Positions 52,432 to 61,348 are shown, counted from the first letter of the stretch. The stretch: DNA of 64,000 nt from Pseudomonas alliivorans (GCF_017826695.1 NZ_JAFFZW010000010.1:62001-126000); one strand, 5' to 3'. Notes: generated by a model not told the origin, from the sequence alone. A program made the numbers and translations.

Positions 52432-53097
52432 AACGACTCCGTACGTGGCGAGTGAGTGCCAGCCGCATTATGCGTAAAGCGTTCAGAAAAATAGAGAGTG
52501 CATCAATGACGATGGAGCGGGCAGCAGTGACAGCGCCTCGGACAGCCATCGAGACCAGCGCCGGGCAAATAGGGGGGGCGAGATTCTACTCGCTTTTGGT
52601 GTCAGCGACACCCCCATTCTGTGTCGTTTCGGATCGGGACAATCCACAGAAGCTGTGGATAACTCAGTGGACAACACCCCTTTAACTCTCTCAAACGCAG
52701 GCAGAATGGGGCTTGCGCTCAAACTGACGATTTTTTCACCAGTTTAAAAAAACGATGTTTTTCATTGACTTAATAATTCACCATCAGAAATCAAACCCTT
52801 AGCGATGCATGTGACAGTGATGTGGCAGCTTGTGACGCTAATGTGCACAACTCTGAAACGACCGTATTTTCAAGCGTTTCAAATCCGTTGCAGAAGCCAC
52901 CTGATTGCGACGTTTTCTCAATAAAACCGTGGCTCACAGGGCATTTTCTCAACACGCTGCATCACCCTCCGACGACCCGAGGGCGAGCCGGATCGCGTCT
53001 CTAAATCCTTGGGTGCGACAAAAGGCGTCCACTGTGGTCCAAACGAGCGCCGAGAACAGCGCGTCACGGCTCATGCCTCGATTATTGAAGGGACACG
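52432..53097. other. 666-base gap with a perfect inverted repeat and a tandem 15-mer
   Basis: Contains a perfect 8-base inverted repeat ATCCACAG (52642-52649), AAG, CTGTGGAT (52653-52660); TGTGGATAA within it matches a DnaA box. Further on TGTGACAGTGATGTG (52810-52824) and TGTGACGCTAATGTG (52831-52845) form a tandem pair two helical turns apart. A TTGACT (about 52759) upstream is -35-like. Between these the sequence is AT-rich. It must hold the rmuC promoter and that of the small membrane protein gene; an unannotated RNA is possible. Confidence 0.5.
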
Positions 53098-53403
53098 ATG
53101 AAAGAAGTAGTGAAGTTCTTCGTGCTGCTGATGGCTGTCTGCATCACGGCGGTGGGTGCCAGCATCGTCTTGCCGCCGCCGGATGGCGCCGTTTTCGCCT
53201 ACACCATTCTGCTGTCGGGTATCGCCGTTGCCCTGATCATCTGCAGTGACCTGAGCACGGGCCGCATCAACAACGTCGGCGATATCATGCGCGCCATCGA
53301 AAGTCGCACGTCCACACGCCTCACCATGGCAGCCTACGTGCTGGGCTGCTCGATGGTCGCCTGTGCCACGGTGCTGATCTATCGAATCTCGGGCCCTTGG
53401 TAA
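53098..53403 (+). CDS. Hypothetical membrane protein
   Basis: A 101-residue protein with three hydrophobic stretches (residues about 5-24, 33-48 and 79-97) and no recognisable family. It ends RISGPW. AAGGGA lies just before the ATG. Preceded by the tandem 15-mer repeats, so its expression may be controlled by them. Confidence 0.7.
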   Translation: MKEVVKFFVLLMAVCITAVGASIVLPPPDGAVFAYTILLSGIAVALIICSDLSTGRINNVGDIMRAIESRTSTRLTMAAYVLGCSMVACATVLIYRISGPW

Positions 53404-53886
53404 CCGTTTATTTTTTGTGCACCCTTGCAATTCGCTTCGGGCTTGATTAGCATGGTCGCCGTTAGTACCAAGCTGAAAATCAATTCCGGTCGACAAGTCC
53501 CCCAGTTTCAGCTCTTTCCAAGGAAAGAGAATGCTGGCTACAAGGGATCGACCACCTCGATGGTTTCCAGGCATGACCCTTTCGCACATGTGAGCCATAC
53601 CTTGGCGACAATGCAGTCACGGCTATCATGTTCTGCTTCAACCAGCCTGCAATTGATCAGGATCTTCACCCGGAGCGTCGAACCTTTGCTCCTGTTGTGT
53701 TGCCTGCCCTCCTAAGTACCTACCAGCCAGCCAGAGCGCCATACGATAAAGCGCGCTTCAATTGACTGTCTTGTTCCAGTCAGGTTCTCCGCCCAGCCAG
53801 GCTTTACCAATCACTGCCGGCCCGCGTTTACTGGAATCTTTATTTATGCACGGTATTGTTCCGTGTTGATTCAGGAAACACCTAAC
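53404..53886. other. 483-base non-coding stretch with possible leader or small RNA
   Basis: No gene of normal size is credible. It carries AAGGAAAGAGA followed by the 20-codon ORF at 53531-53593, then about 290 bases without start signals. An ORF over 53425-53715 has no family or start signal. An unannotated regulatory RNA is possible. Confidence 0.4.
53531..53593 (+). CDS. 20-codon ORF with strong Shine-Dalgarno
   Basis: Starts ATG at 53531 directly after AAGGAAAGAGA and ends TGA at 53593, encoding MLATRDRPPRWFPGMTLSHM. It could be a leader peptide or a chance ORF; nothing obvious downstream is attenuated by it (the next gene starts at 53887). Confidence 0.3.
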   Translation: MLATRDRPPRWFPGMTLSHM

Positions 53887-54111
53887 ATGACTCACCATAA
53901 CCAGACCCAACATGCCATTCATACGCTGACCAACGCATTCGCGCCCATGAATTGCCTGATCATGGCGGCCCGTAAAGGCTGCTTCAGCTTCACCATCGTC
54001 AACGAGCACGGCATCGCCCGCCATAGCGAGCGCCTGTACCCCGATCAATACGCCAGCGCCGAACCGCTGCAGGCCGTGATCGAGCGTACCCGTCAGGCCC
54101 TCACCGCCTAA
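53887..54111 (+). CDS. DUF3509-like small protein
   Basis: A 74-residue soluble protein: NAFAPMNCLIMAARKGCFSF, then TIVNEHGIARHSERLYPDQY and ending LQAVIERTRQAL. This pattern (AFAP start, a beta segment, R...R, then an amphipathic helix) resembles DUF3509 proteins common in pseudomonads; function unknown. AGGAAA lies nine bases before the chosen ATG. A strong terminator follows, so it is monocistronic. Confidence 0.6.
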   Translation: MTHHNQTQHAIHTLTNAFAPMNCLIMAARKGCFSFTIVNEHGIARHSERLYPDQYASAEPLQAVIERTRQALTA

Positions 54112-54140
54112 AAGACGAACACAACACCGCAAGCCCCAAA

Positions 54141-54167
54141 CCCCGCCCTCACCTGGCGGGGTTTTTT
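54141..54167 (+). terminator. rho-independent terminator
   Basis: CCCCGCC/GGCGGGG stem, loop of seven, followed by six T, 30 bases after the DUF3509-like gene. Confidence 0.93.
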
Positions 54168-54387
54168 ATTGCCCGGCATCCGGCGGCCCGCTCCGTCTGG
54201 CTAATCACCAACTGATCTATCTCTTTGATGGCAAGGCTGCAAACAATTTAAAAACAGACCTTTACGCTGCAAATTTGACACTACACTTCAACTCGGGCGA
54301 CCTGAAGCCGCCCAGGGCAGCCCCCGCATCATTACCTCCGCCATGTAACAGGGGCAATCAGTCTCACATCCGAGCGCCGACAGTATT

Positions 54388-54867
54388 ATGGGTATTGCAG
54401 CCATAGATTTATGCCGTCACGTCATCCGCCCGACCCTGACGTATCTGGATCGCCGAAGCCACCGTGCCGAATCCCTGCTGCTGGGCATTGCCGCCAGCCA
54501 GTCAGCACTCGGTGCCGCCCTGGACAGCCGCCGCGGGCATGGTCTCTACCGCATCCCGGAGCCCAGGCACCGGCAACTCTGGGATGACTATCTGGCATTG
54601 GACCCCGACCTCGCCAGCAGAGTCAGAGGCCTGGCCAGCCAGCACGCGTTCCTCAGCGGCCCGCACCTGGAACTGACCGTTAATCTGCGCTATTCGACCG
54701 CCATCGCCTGGATGATGATCGAAGCCGGAAACACCGTCCTGCCCGCCGAATACGATCCATTGGCAATGGCCAGAATCTGGAGAACTGTTTTTCAGCCGCA
54801 GGGACGGCTCAGAGACTTCGTCGCATGCTGGAATGCCAGTGTCGCACCTTTGTATTTGCCGGCATGA
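54388..54867 (+). CDS. Hypothetical protein of unknown function
   Basis: A 159-residue protein. LLGIAASQSALGAALDSRRG and PRHRQLWDDYLALDPDLASR, plus NLRYSTAIAWMMIEAGNTVL, suggest a mainly helical protein; its repeating arrangement resembles phage-derived structural or lysozyme-like proteins of pseudomonads, but I do not recognise a family. The ribosome-binding site is weak (GAGCG). The 276 bases upstream are AT-rich with no ORF. Confidence 0.55.
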   Translation: MGIAAIDLCRHVIRPTLTYLDRRSHRAESLLLGIAASQSALGAALDSRRGHGLYRIPEPRHRQLWDDYLALDPDLASRVRGLASQHAFLSGPHLELTVNLRYSTAIAWMMIEAGNTVLPAEYDPLAMARIWRTVFQPQGRLRDFVACWNASVAPLYLPA

Positions 54868-55017
54868 GGCCGACACCGGAATTCGAAGATCGGCAGTGTT
54901 CGCTGCAAGATAGATGGATTGTCCTACAAGAATAGCTCTAACTCGGGCTCTTCAGGCTATAGCGCGCCGTCGAAAATGTTGGTAATTTCCGCCCGGTGAT
55001 CACAAGGAGTTCTAATA

Positions 55018-56301
55018 ATGAAAACAATGACAAAAGTAATGAACAGGACAACACTGGGTCTGGCTATCGGTCTGGCTTCCTCTCAGCTCTTCGCTGCCGG
55101 CTTCGCACTCAACGAACAAAGCGTCAGCGGCATGGGCACCGGTTTTGCCGGTCGCTCCTCGTCTGCCGATGATGCAAGCACCGTTTTTGGCAACCCTGCC
55201 GGCATGTCCCGTCTCAAGCGCGAAGAAATCAGCGTGGGCGCGGCAGCCGTGATTGCCAAGACCGACATCGACAATGGCCGTGGAACCTTCGGTGGCAGCA
55301 ACGACGGCGACATGGTCCCTGTCGTGGGCGTGCCCATGGGCTACTACGTCAAGCCGATCGATGATCACTGGGCATTCGGCCTGGGCATGTACGCCCCGTT
55401 CGGCCTCGTAACCGACTACGAAAGCGGCTTCGCCGGCCGCTACTGGGGCGACAAGAGTCACGTACAGGTCGTGACCCTCCAGCCGACCGTCAGTTACGCT
55501 TTCAATGACAAGGTATCCATCGGTTTCGGCCCCACGATCAACCGTATCGACGGCGAGCTGACCTCCTCCACCCTCAACGCCGCAACGCCGGGTCGTAACG
55601 ACGGCAAGGTGAAGATCGAAGGTGACGACACCGCGCTGGGCTTCAATGTCGGCGTGCTGGTACAGGCCACTGACACCACGCGCCTGGGTCTGACCTACCA
55701 CTCCAAGGTGGACTACAAGCTCAAGGGCAAGACCAAGGTAGAAGGCTCCGGCTTCGGTCCGTTCGGCGGCCAGAAATACGACGCCTCGCTGGACATCTCC
55801 ACGCCCGAGTCGGTGGACTTCTCCATCACCCAGCAGATCGATGAAAACTGGACTGTCTACGCAGGCAGCACCTGGACCCGCTGGAGTCGTCTGTCCGACA
55901 TCACCGTCAACAACGACGGCGTTCCCCCACAACTGGGTGGCTCTGCAGGCCCGATCGGTACCATCTCCGAAGAGCAGGACTGGCACGACACCTGGGCTCA
56001 CGCCATCGGTGCTTCCTACAAGGTCAACAAGGAGTGGACACTGCGCACTGGCTTCTCCGTGGATCAGGCACCGACCAACAACGTCAATCGCTCTCCACGC
56101 ATCCCGACCGGCGACCGCAAGATCGTCAGCTTCGGTGCTGGCTGGAGCCCGACCGACGATCTGACCATCGACGTGGCGTACTCGTACCTGCGTGAAGACG
56201 AAGCCAAGATCCGCAACAGCAGCGCCACCAAAGGCTCGTACAGCGCGGACTTCCGCAACACTGCGCACGGCATCGGCACCTCGGTTACCTATCGCTTCTG
56301 A
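55018..56301 (+). CDS. fadL: FadL/OmpP1-family outer-membrane fatty acid (hydrophobe) transporter
   Basis: A 427-residue outer-membrane protein with a signal peptide (cleavage near SSQLFAAG). The mature N-terminus GFALNEQSVSGMGTGFAGRS and VFGNPAGMSRL (the NPA hatch motif) are family hallmarks; the C-terminus ends in TYRF. FadL proteins take up long-chain fatty acids or other hydrophobic compounds by lateral diffusion. The regulator (PsrA/FadR-like) is not adjacent. GGAG precedes the ATG. A terminator follows at once. Confidence 0.93.
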   Translation: MKTMTKVMNRTTLGLAIGLASSQLFAAGFALNEQSVSGMGTGFAGRSSSADDASTVFGNPAGMSRLKREEISVGAAAVIAKTDIDNGRGTFGGSNDGDMVPVVGVPMGYYVKPIDDHWAFGLGMYAPFGLVTDYESGFAGRYWGDKSHVQVVTLQPTVSYAFNDKVSIGFGPTINRIDGELTSSTLNAATPGRNDGKVKIEGDDTALGFNVGVLVQATDTTRLGLTYHSKVDYKLKGKTKVEGSGFGPFGGQKYDASLDISTPESVDFSITQQIDENWTVYAGSTWTRWSRLSDITVNNDGVPPQLGGSAGPIGTISEEQDWHDTWAHAIGASYKVNKEWTLRTGFSVDQAPTNNVNRSPRIPTGDRKIVSFGAGWSPTDDLTIDVAYSYLREDEAKIRNSSATKGSYSADFRNTAHGIGTSVTYRF

Positions 56302-56331
56302 TAAACGACTAAGAACCGGCTGAAAAAAAAG

Positions 56332-56362
56332 CCCGCACATCCTCAGGGATGGCGGGTTTTTT
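56332..56362 (+). terminator. rho-independent terminator of fadL
   Basis: Stem CCCGC-ATCC / GGAT-GCGGG with TCAG loop, followed by TTTTTT; it also may serve the minus strand with its A tract. Confidence 0.85.
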
Positions 56363-56429
56363 GTTGTGCTCGGTAAAGGCTTTGCGTCTGATCTCGAACG
56401 ACGCAGAGCGTCTCCTCATGCCGGCCACC

Positions 56430-56981
56430 TCAAGGCTTCGAAGCAATCGCCTTCTCGATCGCCGCAATCAGATCAGGATCATCCGGCTTGGTCATGCTCG
56501 AGAAATTGGCGACCACGTTGCCCTGGCGATCCACCACGTACTTATAGAAGTTCCAGCGCGGGGCGCTGCTCTGTTCGGCCAGCACCTTAAACAGGTGGGT
56601 GGCGTCATCGCCTCGCACAGCCTGCGGTTCGGTCATGGTGAAGGTTACGCCGTAATTGACGTAGCAGACCTTGGCGGTTTCTTCACCGTCCTTAGCCTCT
56701 TGCTTGAAGTCGTTGGAAGGCACACCCAGCACCTCAAGGCCCTGGCTCTTGTAGCGCTGGTTGAGTTCTTCGAGCCCTTTGAACTGGGGAGCGAAGCCGC
56801 AGAAGCTGGCCGTGTTGACCACCACCATCGGCTTGCCTGCATAGCGCTGGCACAGGTCGATGTTTTCCTTGGAGCGCAGCTTGGGCAGTTCCCCTTGCAG
56901 CAGTGCCGGGCAGTCGGCGGCCATGGCAGTGCCGCTCATGGCCAGCAGCAGGAAGGGAATCGATACAAAGCGAGTGTTCAT
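56430..56981 (-). CDS. Glutathione peroxidase-like secreted protein
   Basis: A 183-residue thioredoxin-fold peroxidase with a signal peptide (cleavage near TAMAAD). VVNTASFCGFAPQFKGLEEL is the peroxidatic Cys motif of the GPx family, GVPSNDFKQEAKDGEE the Gln region and RWNFYKYVVDRQGNVV the Trp-Asn site. Periplasmic lipid or hydrogen peroxide reduction is expected, probably with thioredoxin-like donors. The start at 56981 is preferred to 57134. The same arrangement (MFS, gpx, fadL) occurs in P. aeruginosa. Confidence 0.88.
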   Translation of the reverse strand: MNTRFVSIPFLLLAMSGTAMAADCPALLQGELPKLRSKENIDLCQRYAGKPMVVVNTASFCGFAPQFKGLEELNQRYKSQGLEVLGVPSNDFKQEAKDGEETAKVCYVNYGVTFTMTEPQAVRGDDATHLFKVLAEQSSAPRWNFYKYVVDRQGNVVANFSSMTKPDDPDLIAAIEKAIASKP

Positions 56982-57042
56982 CAAGGCGTCCCTGGAGTCG
57001 GTGGCTGTCTGCCGACACGCTACCGCAACGGACGCCTTCTGC

Positions 57043-57165
57043 CTAGCAAGCGCCCATGCCCAGTTGCAACGCGGCCAGCCCGACCTGCTGCCAGCCCCAC
57101 CAGACGAGCGCCAGCACTGCGCCGCCAGATACAAGCGCCGCCAGCAAAGGCCAGTGCCGGCTCAC
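57043..57165 (-). CDS. 40-residue membrane-segment ORF coupled to the MFS gene
   Basis: A GTG-started ORF whose first codon overlaps the MFS stop by four bases (GTGA), giving SRHWPLLAALVSGGAVLALV and then WWGWQQVGLAALQLGMGAC. It has one hydrophobic segment and ends with a Cys. The overlap geometry is that of translational coupling, which supports a real small protein; it lies ahead of the peroxidase gene. No known family. Confidence 0.5.
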   Translation of the reverse strand: MSRHWPLLAALVSGGAVLALVWWGWQQVGLAALQLGMGAC

Positions 57166-58379
57166 GCGACACCTGCCTGCGCCTGCAACCGCGCCACAGG
57201 ACGCTCACGCACCGGCCAGTTGAGGGCCGCCGCCAACAGGCTGAGCAGGATCGACACTTGCCAGATCAAGTCATAGCTCCCGGTATGGTCATACACCAGC
57301 CCACCCAGCCAGCCGCCGAGGAACGCGCCCAACTGGTGGAACAGGAAGACGATACCCCCGAGCATCGACAGGTTGCGTACCCCGAAGAGGGTCGCGACCG
57401 TACCGTTGGTCAGCGGCACTGTGGACAGCCACAACAGGCCCATTGCGACACCAAACAGGTAAGCGGTGGTCTGGCTGAGCGGAATCCACAGGAACAGCAC
57501 GATCACAACGGCGCGCAGCAGATACAGCGTCGTCAACAGGCGCGGCTTGGACATGCGCCCCCCCAGCCAGCCCGCCGTGTAAGTACCGAAGATGTTGAAC
57601 AGGCCGATTAGCGCCAGCACCGTGGTGCCGACCTTGGCGGGCAAATGCTGGTCGACCAGATAGGCCGGCAGGTGCACACCAATGAATACCACCTGAAAAC
57701 CACAGACGAAAAAACCCAACGCCAGCAGCCAGAAGCCCGAATGCGAACAGGCCTCGCGCAACGCTTCACCCAGCGTCTGTTGAATGCCCACGGATTCGGT
57801 CGGCTTGTCCTTGAGCATGCCCACCAGCGGCAGGATCAGCGCCACCATCACACCCAGCACCATCAAAGCGCCGGACCAGCCCAGCCAACCGATCAGACCC
57901 AGCGTGCCGGGCAGCATCGCGAACTGGCCGAAAGAACCGGCAGCACTGGCGATTCCCATGCCCATGCTGCGTTTCTCGGCTGGCAAGGCCCGCCCGACGA
58001 CGCCAAGGATCACGGAAAACGATGTGCCGGACAGACCGATGCCGATCAGCAGGCCCGCGCTCAGCGAAAGACTCAGCGGCGAATCCGCCATGCTCATGCA
58101 CAGCAGGCCGACGGCATACAGCACACCGCCGACAAACACGACCCTGGCCGCGCCGAACCGATCGGCCAGCGCGCCGGCAAATGGCTGGGCCAGACCCCAC
58201 ATCAGATTTTGCAGGGCGATGGAGAACGCGAAGACCTCACGACCCCATCCGAAGTCTGCGCTCATGGGCGCGAGAAACAGACCGAAACCGTGCCGTGTGC
58301 CCAAGGAAAGCGCGAGGATCAGCGCACTCCCAAGCAGTATCCAGCCACTGGTACGCCAGACTGATGTCATTGTTCTCAT
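57162..58379 (-). CDS. MFS transporter (oxalate/formate-antiporter-like)
   Basis: A 405-residue protein with 12 membrane segments. FLAPMSADFGWGREVFAFSI and GALADRFGAARVVFVGG (loop 2-3 motif A: G-x3-D-R-x-G-x-x-R) are typical. It belongs to the monocarboxylate/OFA-like branch; the substrate is unknown. Position between the cob cluster and gpx is conserved in pseudomonads. The start is taken as the ATG at 58379. Confidence 0.83.
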   Translation of the reverse strand: MRTMTSVWRTSGWILLGSALILALSLGTRHGFGLFLAPMSADFGWGREVFAFSIALQNLMWGLAQPFAGALADRFGAARVVFVGGVLYAVGLLCMSMADSPLSLSLSAGLLIGIGLSGTSFSVILGVVGRALPAEKRSMGMGIASAAGSFGQFAMLPGTLGLIGWLGWSGALMVLGVMVALILPLVGMLKDKPTESVGIQQTLGEALREACSHSGFWLLALGFFVCGFQVVFIGVHLPAYLVDQHLPAKVGTTVLALIGLFNIFGTYTAGWLGGRMSKPRLLTTLYLLRAVVIVLFLWIPLSQTTAYLFGVAMGLLWLSTVPLTNGTVATLFGVRNLSMLGGIVFLFHQLGAFLGGWLGGLVYDHTGSYDLIWQVSILLSLLAAALNWPVRERPVARLQAQAGVA

Positions 58380-58475
58380 GCTCCCTGAACGGAAATGCGT
58401 GGATATACCCGTAAATCGATAACGGCGAAATTACGCCTTGGTGCAAGAGCCTGTCAATCGGATATCAGCGGATGC

Positions 58476-59207
58476 TCAGAACAGCACCATCGCCAGCAGT
58501 ACCACCACTTCGAGCAGTTCCAGCAGCGCGCCCGCCGTATCACCGGTAGTACCGCCCAGACGTCGGATCATCACCTGACGCAACCACAGAAAACAGGCGA
58601 TCGAAGCCACCACAGCAGCCAGCCCCGACCAGCCCGCAAGCAGCACACAGGCCGCGCCGCTGACCAGCAGCACCTGACGTGCAGCGCCACGCGGCAAATG
58701 GTCGGCCAGCGCTTGCCCCAGACCACCGGCACGCACATAGGGCGTGCTGAGAAACAGACCCAGTATGGCACTGCGCCCAATCAGCGGTGCCGACAGCAAT
58801 GCGATGCTGTGATGATTTTCGATCAGCGCCAGAATGGCGGTGAATTTGAGCAGCAGCACCAGCACCAGCGTGACCACGGCAATCGGCCCGCTGCGCGGAT
58901 CTTTCATGATGGCCAGTGTTCGCTCGCGATCACCAAAGCCACCCAGCCAGGCATCGGCGCTGTCTGCGAGGCCGTCCAGATGCAATCCGCCACTGAGCAG
59001 CACCCAGGCACAAAGAAGCAAGGCAGCGTGCAGCATCAAGGGTGCACCGGCCAGCAATGCATTCAGGCTCATCAATACGATGCCGAACAGCACGCCCACC
59101 AGTGGATAGAACAACAGCGAGCGGCCGGTTTCTTCAGGCCTCGGCATGCCGGGCAAACGGATCGGAAAGCTGCCGAGAAATTGCAGGGCAATCCAGAACG
59201 GGAGCAT
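58476..59207 (-). CDS. cobS: Adenosylcobinamide-GDP ribazoletransferase
   Basis: A 243-residue polytopic membrane enzyme. FWIALQFLGSFPIRLPGMPR, then SGGLHLDGLADSADAWLGGF (the Asp-rich catalytic motif) and MKDPRSGPIAV are diagnostic. It joins adenosylcobinamide-GDP to alpha-ribazole, the last assembly step. It begins one base after the phosphatase gene and is the last of the cob operon. Confidence 0.95.
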   Translation of the reverse strand: MLPFWIALQFLGSFPIRLPGMPRPEETGRSLLFYPLVGVLFGIVLMSLNALLAGAPLMLHAALLLCAWVLLSGGLHLDGLADSADAWLGGFGDRERTLAIMKDPRSGPIAVVTLVLVLLLKFTAILALIENHHSIALLSAPLIGRSAILGLFLSTPYVRAGGLGQALADHLPRGAARQVLLVSGAACVLLAGWSGLAAVVASIACFLWLRQVMIRRLGGTTGDTAGALLELLEVVVLLAMVLF

Positions 59208-59208
59208 C

Positions 59209-59781
59209 TCAGACCTCCGTCAACACGCCATGAGCGGCGACATCAATCGACAACAGAGCGCCATGCCCCACCACCACTTGCAGCAATTGTTCACGCGGCA
59301 AGCCACGCGCCTGGGCCAGCAAAAGGCGCATCACGCCACCATGGCTGACCAGCAGCACCCGCTCGCCGGTGTACCTGTCATGCAGACGTTGCACCGCACT
59401 CAGCACCCGTGTTGAAAAGTCGATTACACGCTCGCCATTGGGCGGTGTGAAGGCGTAAGGGTCGTTCCAGAACAGCCCCAGACCTTCGGCATCCGTTTCC
59501 ATCAGTTGTGCAGGACTGTGACCCTCCCAGTCACCGAAATGCAGTTCCTGCAGTCCAGGCTCAAGCTCGATGGGCAGGGACAGGCGGCCGGCCAGCTCTT
59601 CAGAGAAACGCGCGCAGCGCTGCAAGGGTGAGCTGACGATTCGGTCCCAAGGCCCGGCTTCAGTGACGGCCGAGCGCATCTGCTGCCACCCCCGATCAGT
59701 CAGCGCATCGTCGATGCTGCCCCGCAGGCCGCCGCCCTGTTCGGTTTCACCATGGCGCAGCAAGTCCAGACGCAGGGTCAT
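59209..59781 (-). CDS. cobC: Alpha-ribazole phosphatase-like histidine phosphatase
   Basis: A 190-residue phosphoglycerate-mutase superfamily protein. LDLLRHGETEQGGGLRGSID has the RHG catalytic motif, IVSSPLQRCARFSEELA the second Arg and VLLVSHGGVMRLLLAQ the second His. In the cob context it dephosphorylates alpha-ribazole-5'-phosphate. It overlaps cobT by four bases. Confidence 0.88.
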   Translation of the reverse strand: MTLRLDLLRHGETEQGGGLRGSIDDALTDRGWQQMRSAVTEAGPWDRIVSSPLQRCARFSEELAGRLSLPIELEPGLQELHFGDWEGHSPAQLMETDAEGLGLFWNDPYAFTPPNGERVIDFSTRVLSAVQRLHDRYTGERVLLVSHGGVMRLLLAQARGLPREQLLQVVVGHGALLSIDVAAHGVLTEV

Positions 59782-60830
59782 GCCGGGCGATCCGACACGC
59801 TGGCTTCGGCAAAGGTCGACATGCCGTTGTGCAGCGCACAGGCCATGCGCACCAAGGGGACGGCCAACGCAGCACCGCTGCCCTCGCCCAGTCGCAGACC
59901 GAGGTCGAGCAGTGGTTCGGCCTGGAGAATCTCCAGCACATGACGATGACCCGTTTCAGCGCCACGATGGCCGAACAACAGCCAGTTGCGGCACGACGGA
60001 TTCAGGCGCACCGCCACCAATGCCGCCACACTGCAGATAAAACCGTCCACCAGCGCCACGATACCTTCCTGCGCGCAGGCCAGATAAGCGCCCGCCAACG
60101 CGGCAATCTCGAAACCGCCGAGGCTGAACAGGCTGTGCAGCGGATCGCCTGCATCCTCGGCGTGCAGCTTCAAGGCACGCTCGATGACCCGAGTCTTGTG
60201 TTCGATGCCTTCGGCGTTCAGGCCAGTGCCTGGGCCGACCAACAACTGAGCCGCACACTCCAGCATCGAACAGGCAACCGCACTGGCAGCGGTGGTATTA
60301 CCGATGCCCATCTCGCCACCGATGAACAATTCGGTCCCTGCCGCCTTGGCGCGCAAGACGCTGTCGCGCCCGGCCTGCAACGCTGCCAGCCCCTGGTCGG
60401 CCGTCATGGCCGGCCCTTGGGCGAAATTGGCGGTACCTGCGCCCAGGTGTAAATGACGCACACCCGGCAGGTCCACCGGCAGAACCGTGCCCAGATCCAC
60501 GACATCCAGCTGCGCCGAAAGCTGCTGCGCCAACACGCTGATGGCTGCGCCGCCATTGACGAAGTTGTGCAGCATCTGGCCGGTCACTGCCTGCGGATAA
60601 GCCGAAACGCCTTCAGCGACCACGCCGTGATCACCGGCAAAAATCGCGACCCACACCTGATCAGCCGCCGGACGCTCACGCCCCTGCAGACCGGCAAGCT
60701 GCACGGCCAGACGCTCCAATTGCGCCAGTGAGCCGGCCGGTTTGGTCAATTGTTGCTGACGGGCCAGCGCGGCTTCACGCATCGACGCGTCGATGGCTTG
60801 TGCGGGCTCGAGCCACCAGGCGTTACTCAT
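59778..60830 (-). CDS. cobT: Nicotinate-nucleotide:dimethylbenzimidazole phosphoribosyltransferase
   Basis: A 350-residue enzyme activating the lower ligand. QQLTKPAGSLAQLERLAVQL is the N-terminal signature; MGIGNTTAASAVACSMLEC and LFGHRGAETGHRHVLEIL bind substrate and carry the catalytic Glu region; the DHGVVAEGVSAYP loop is typical. It overlaps cobU by four bases (ATGA) and the phosphatase by four. Confidence 0.97.
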   Translation of the reverse strand: MSNAWWLEPAQAIDASMREAALARQQQLTKPAGSLAQLERLAVQLAGLQGRERPAADQVWVAIFAGDHGVVAEGVSAYPQAVTGQMLHNFVNGGAAISVLAQQLSAQLDVVDLGTVLPVDLPGVRHLHLGAGTANFAQGPAMTADQGLAALQAGRDSVLRAKAAGTELFIGGEMGIGNTTAASAVACSMLECAAQLLVGPGTGLNAEGIEHKTRVIERALKLHAEDAGDPLHSLFSLGGFEIAALAGAYLACAQEGIVALVDGFICSVAALVAVRLNPSCRNWLLFGHRGAETGHRHVLEILQAEPLLDLGLRLGEGSGAALAVPLVRMACALHNGMSTFAEASVSDRPA

Positions 60831-61348
60831 AGCGCAGTTCCTTTCAAAGTCAGGGGCAAGCCCGCCACGGTCAGCACTACGCGCTGACAGCGTTCGGCCA
60901 AGGCTTGATGCAGGAGGCCGGCTTCGTCGACATAGCGACGGGTCAGCTCGCCGAGGGGCACAACGCCAAGTCCGGTTTCGTTACTGACGAAAATGACTTC
61001 GCCCGCAAGCGCTGCCACACAGTCGAGCAACGCATCACGCTCCTGCGCCAGACGCTCAGGGTTGTCGAGCATCAGCAGGTTGGTCAACCACAGGGTCAGG
61101 CAGTCCACCAGCAAACAGTGATCGGGCGCGGCATTGTCTCGCAGCACGCGTGCCAGCTCGACCGGTTCTTCCACCAATCCCCATTGCTCGGGGCGACGGG
61201 CGCGATGGCTGGCGACGCGCTGGTTCATCTCGCCGTCCAGCGGTTGACTGGTGGCGATGTAGGTCACGTTGAGGCCGCATTCCGCCGCCAGCTTTTCAGC
61301 CAGTCGACTCTTGCCGGAGCGCGCGCCCCCCAAAATCAGTTGCAGCAT
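60827..61348 (-). CDS. cobU: Adenosylcobinamide kinase / guanylyltransferase
   Basis: A 173-residue bifunctional CobU/CobP. LILGGARSGKSRLAEKLAAE is the P-loop, YIATSQPLDGEMNQRVASHR carries the catalytic His that accepts GMP, LLVDCLTLWLTNLL and VSNETGLGVVP complete the active site. It phosphorylates and guanylylates cobinamide. The ATG is two bases upstream of the cobQ stop region and the stop overlaps cobT. Confidence 0.97.
   Translation of the reverse strand: MLQLILGGARSGKSRLAEKLAAECGLNVTYIATSQPLDGEMNQRVASHRARRPEQWGLVEEPVELARVLRDNAAPDHCLLVDCLTLWLTNLLMLDNPERLAQERDALLDCVAALAGEVIFVSNETGLGVVPLGELTRRYVDEAGLLHQALAERCQRVVLTVAGLPLTLKGTAL

Noticed and set aside
52654..52662. Replication origin suggested by a DnaA box
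   Set aside because: A single good box without neighbouring boxes, dnaA, dnaN or an AT-rich unwinding element.
53425..53715. 96-codon frame in the gap after the small membrane protein
   Set aside because: Ser/Thr-rich random-looking translation without start signal or domain.
55012..56340. 442-codon frame opposite fadL
   Set aside because: Mirror of an outer-membrane gene; no family and no ribosome-binding site.
56391..56420. Possible half REP element with ACGCAGAGCGTC near fadL
   Set aside because: Only a short palindromic half without the partner arm; too weak to call.
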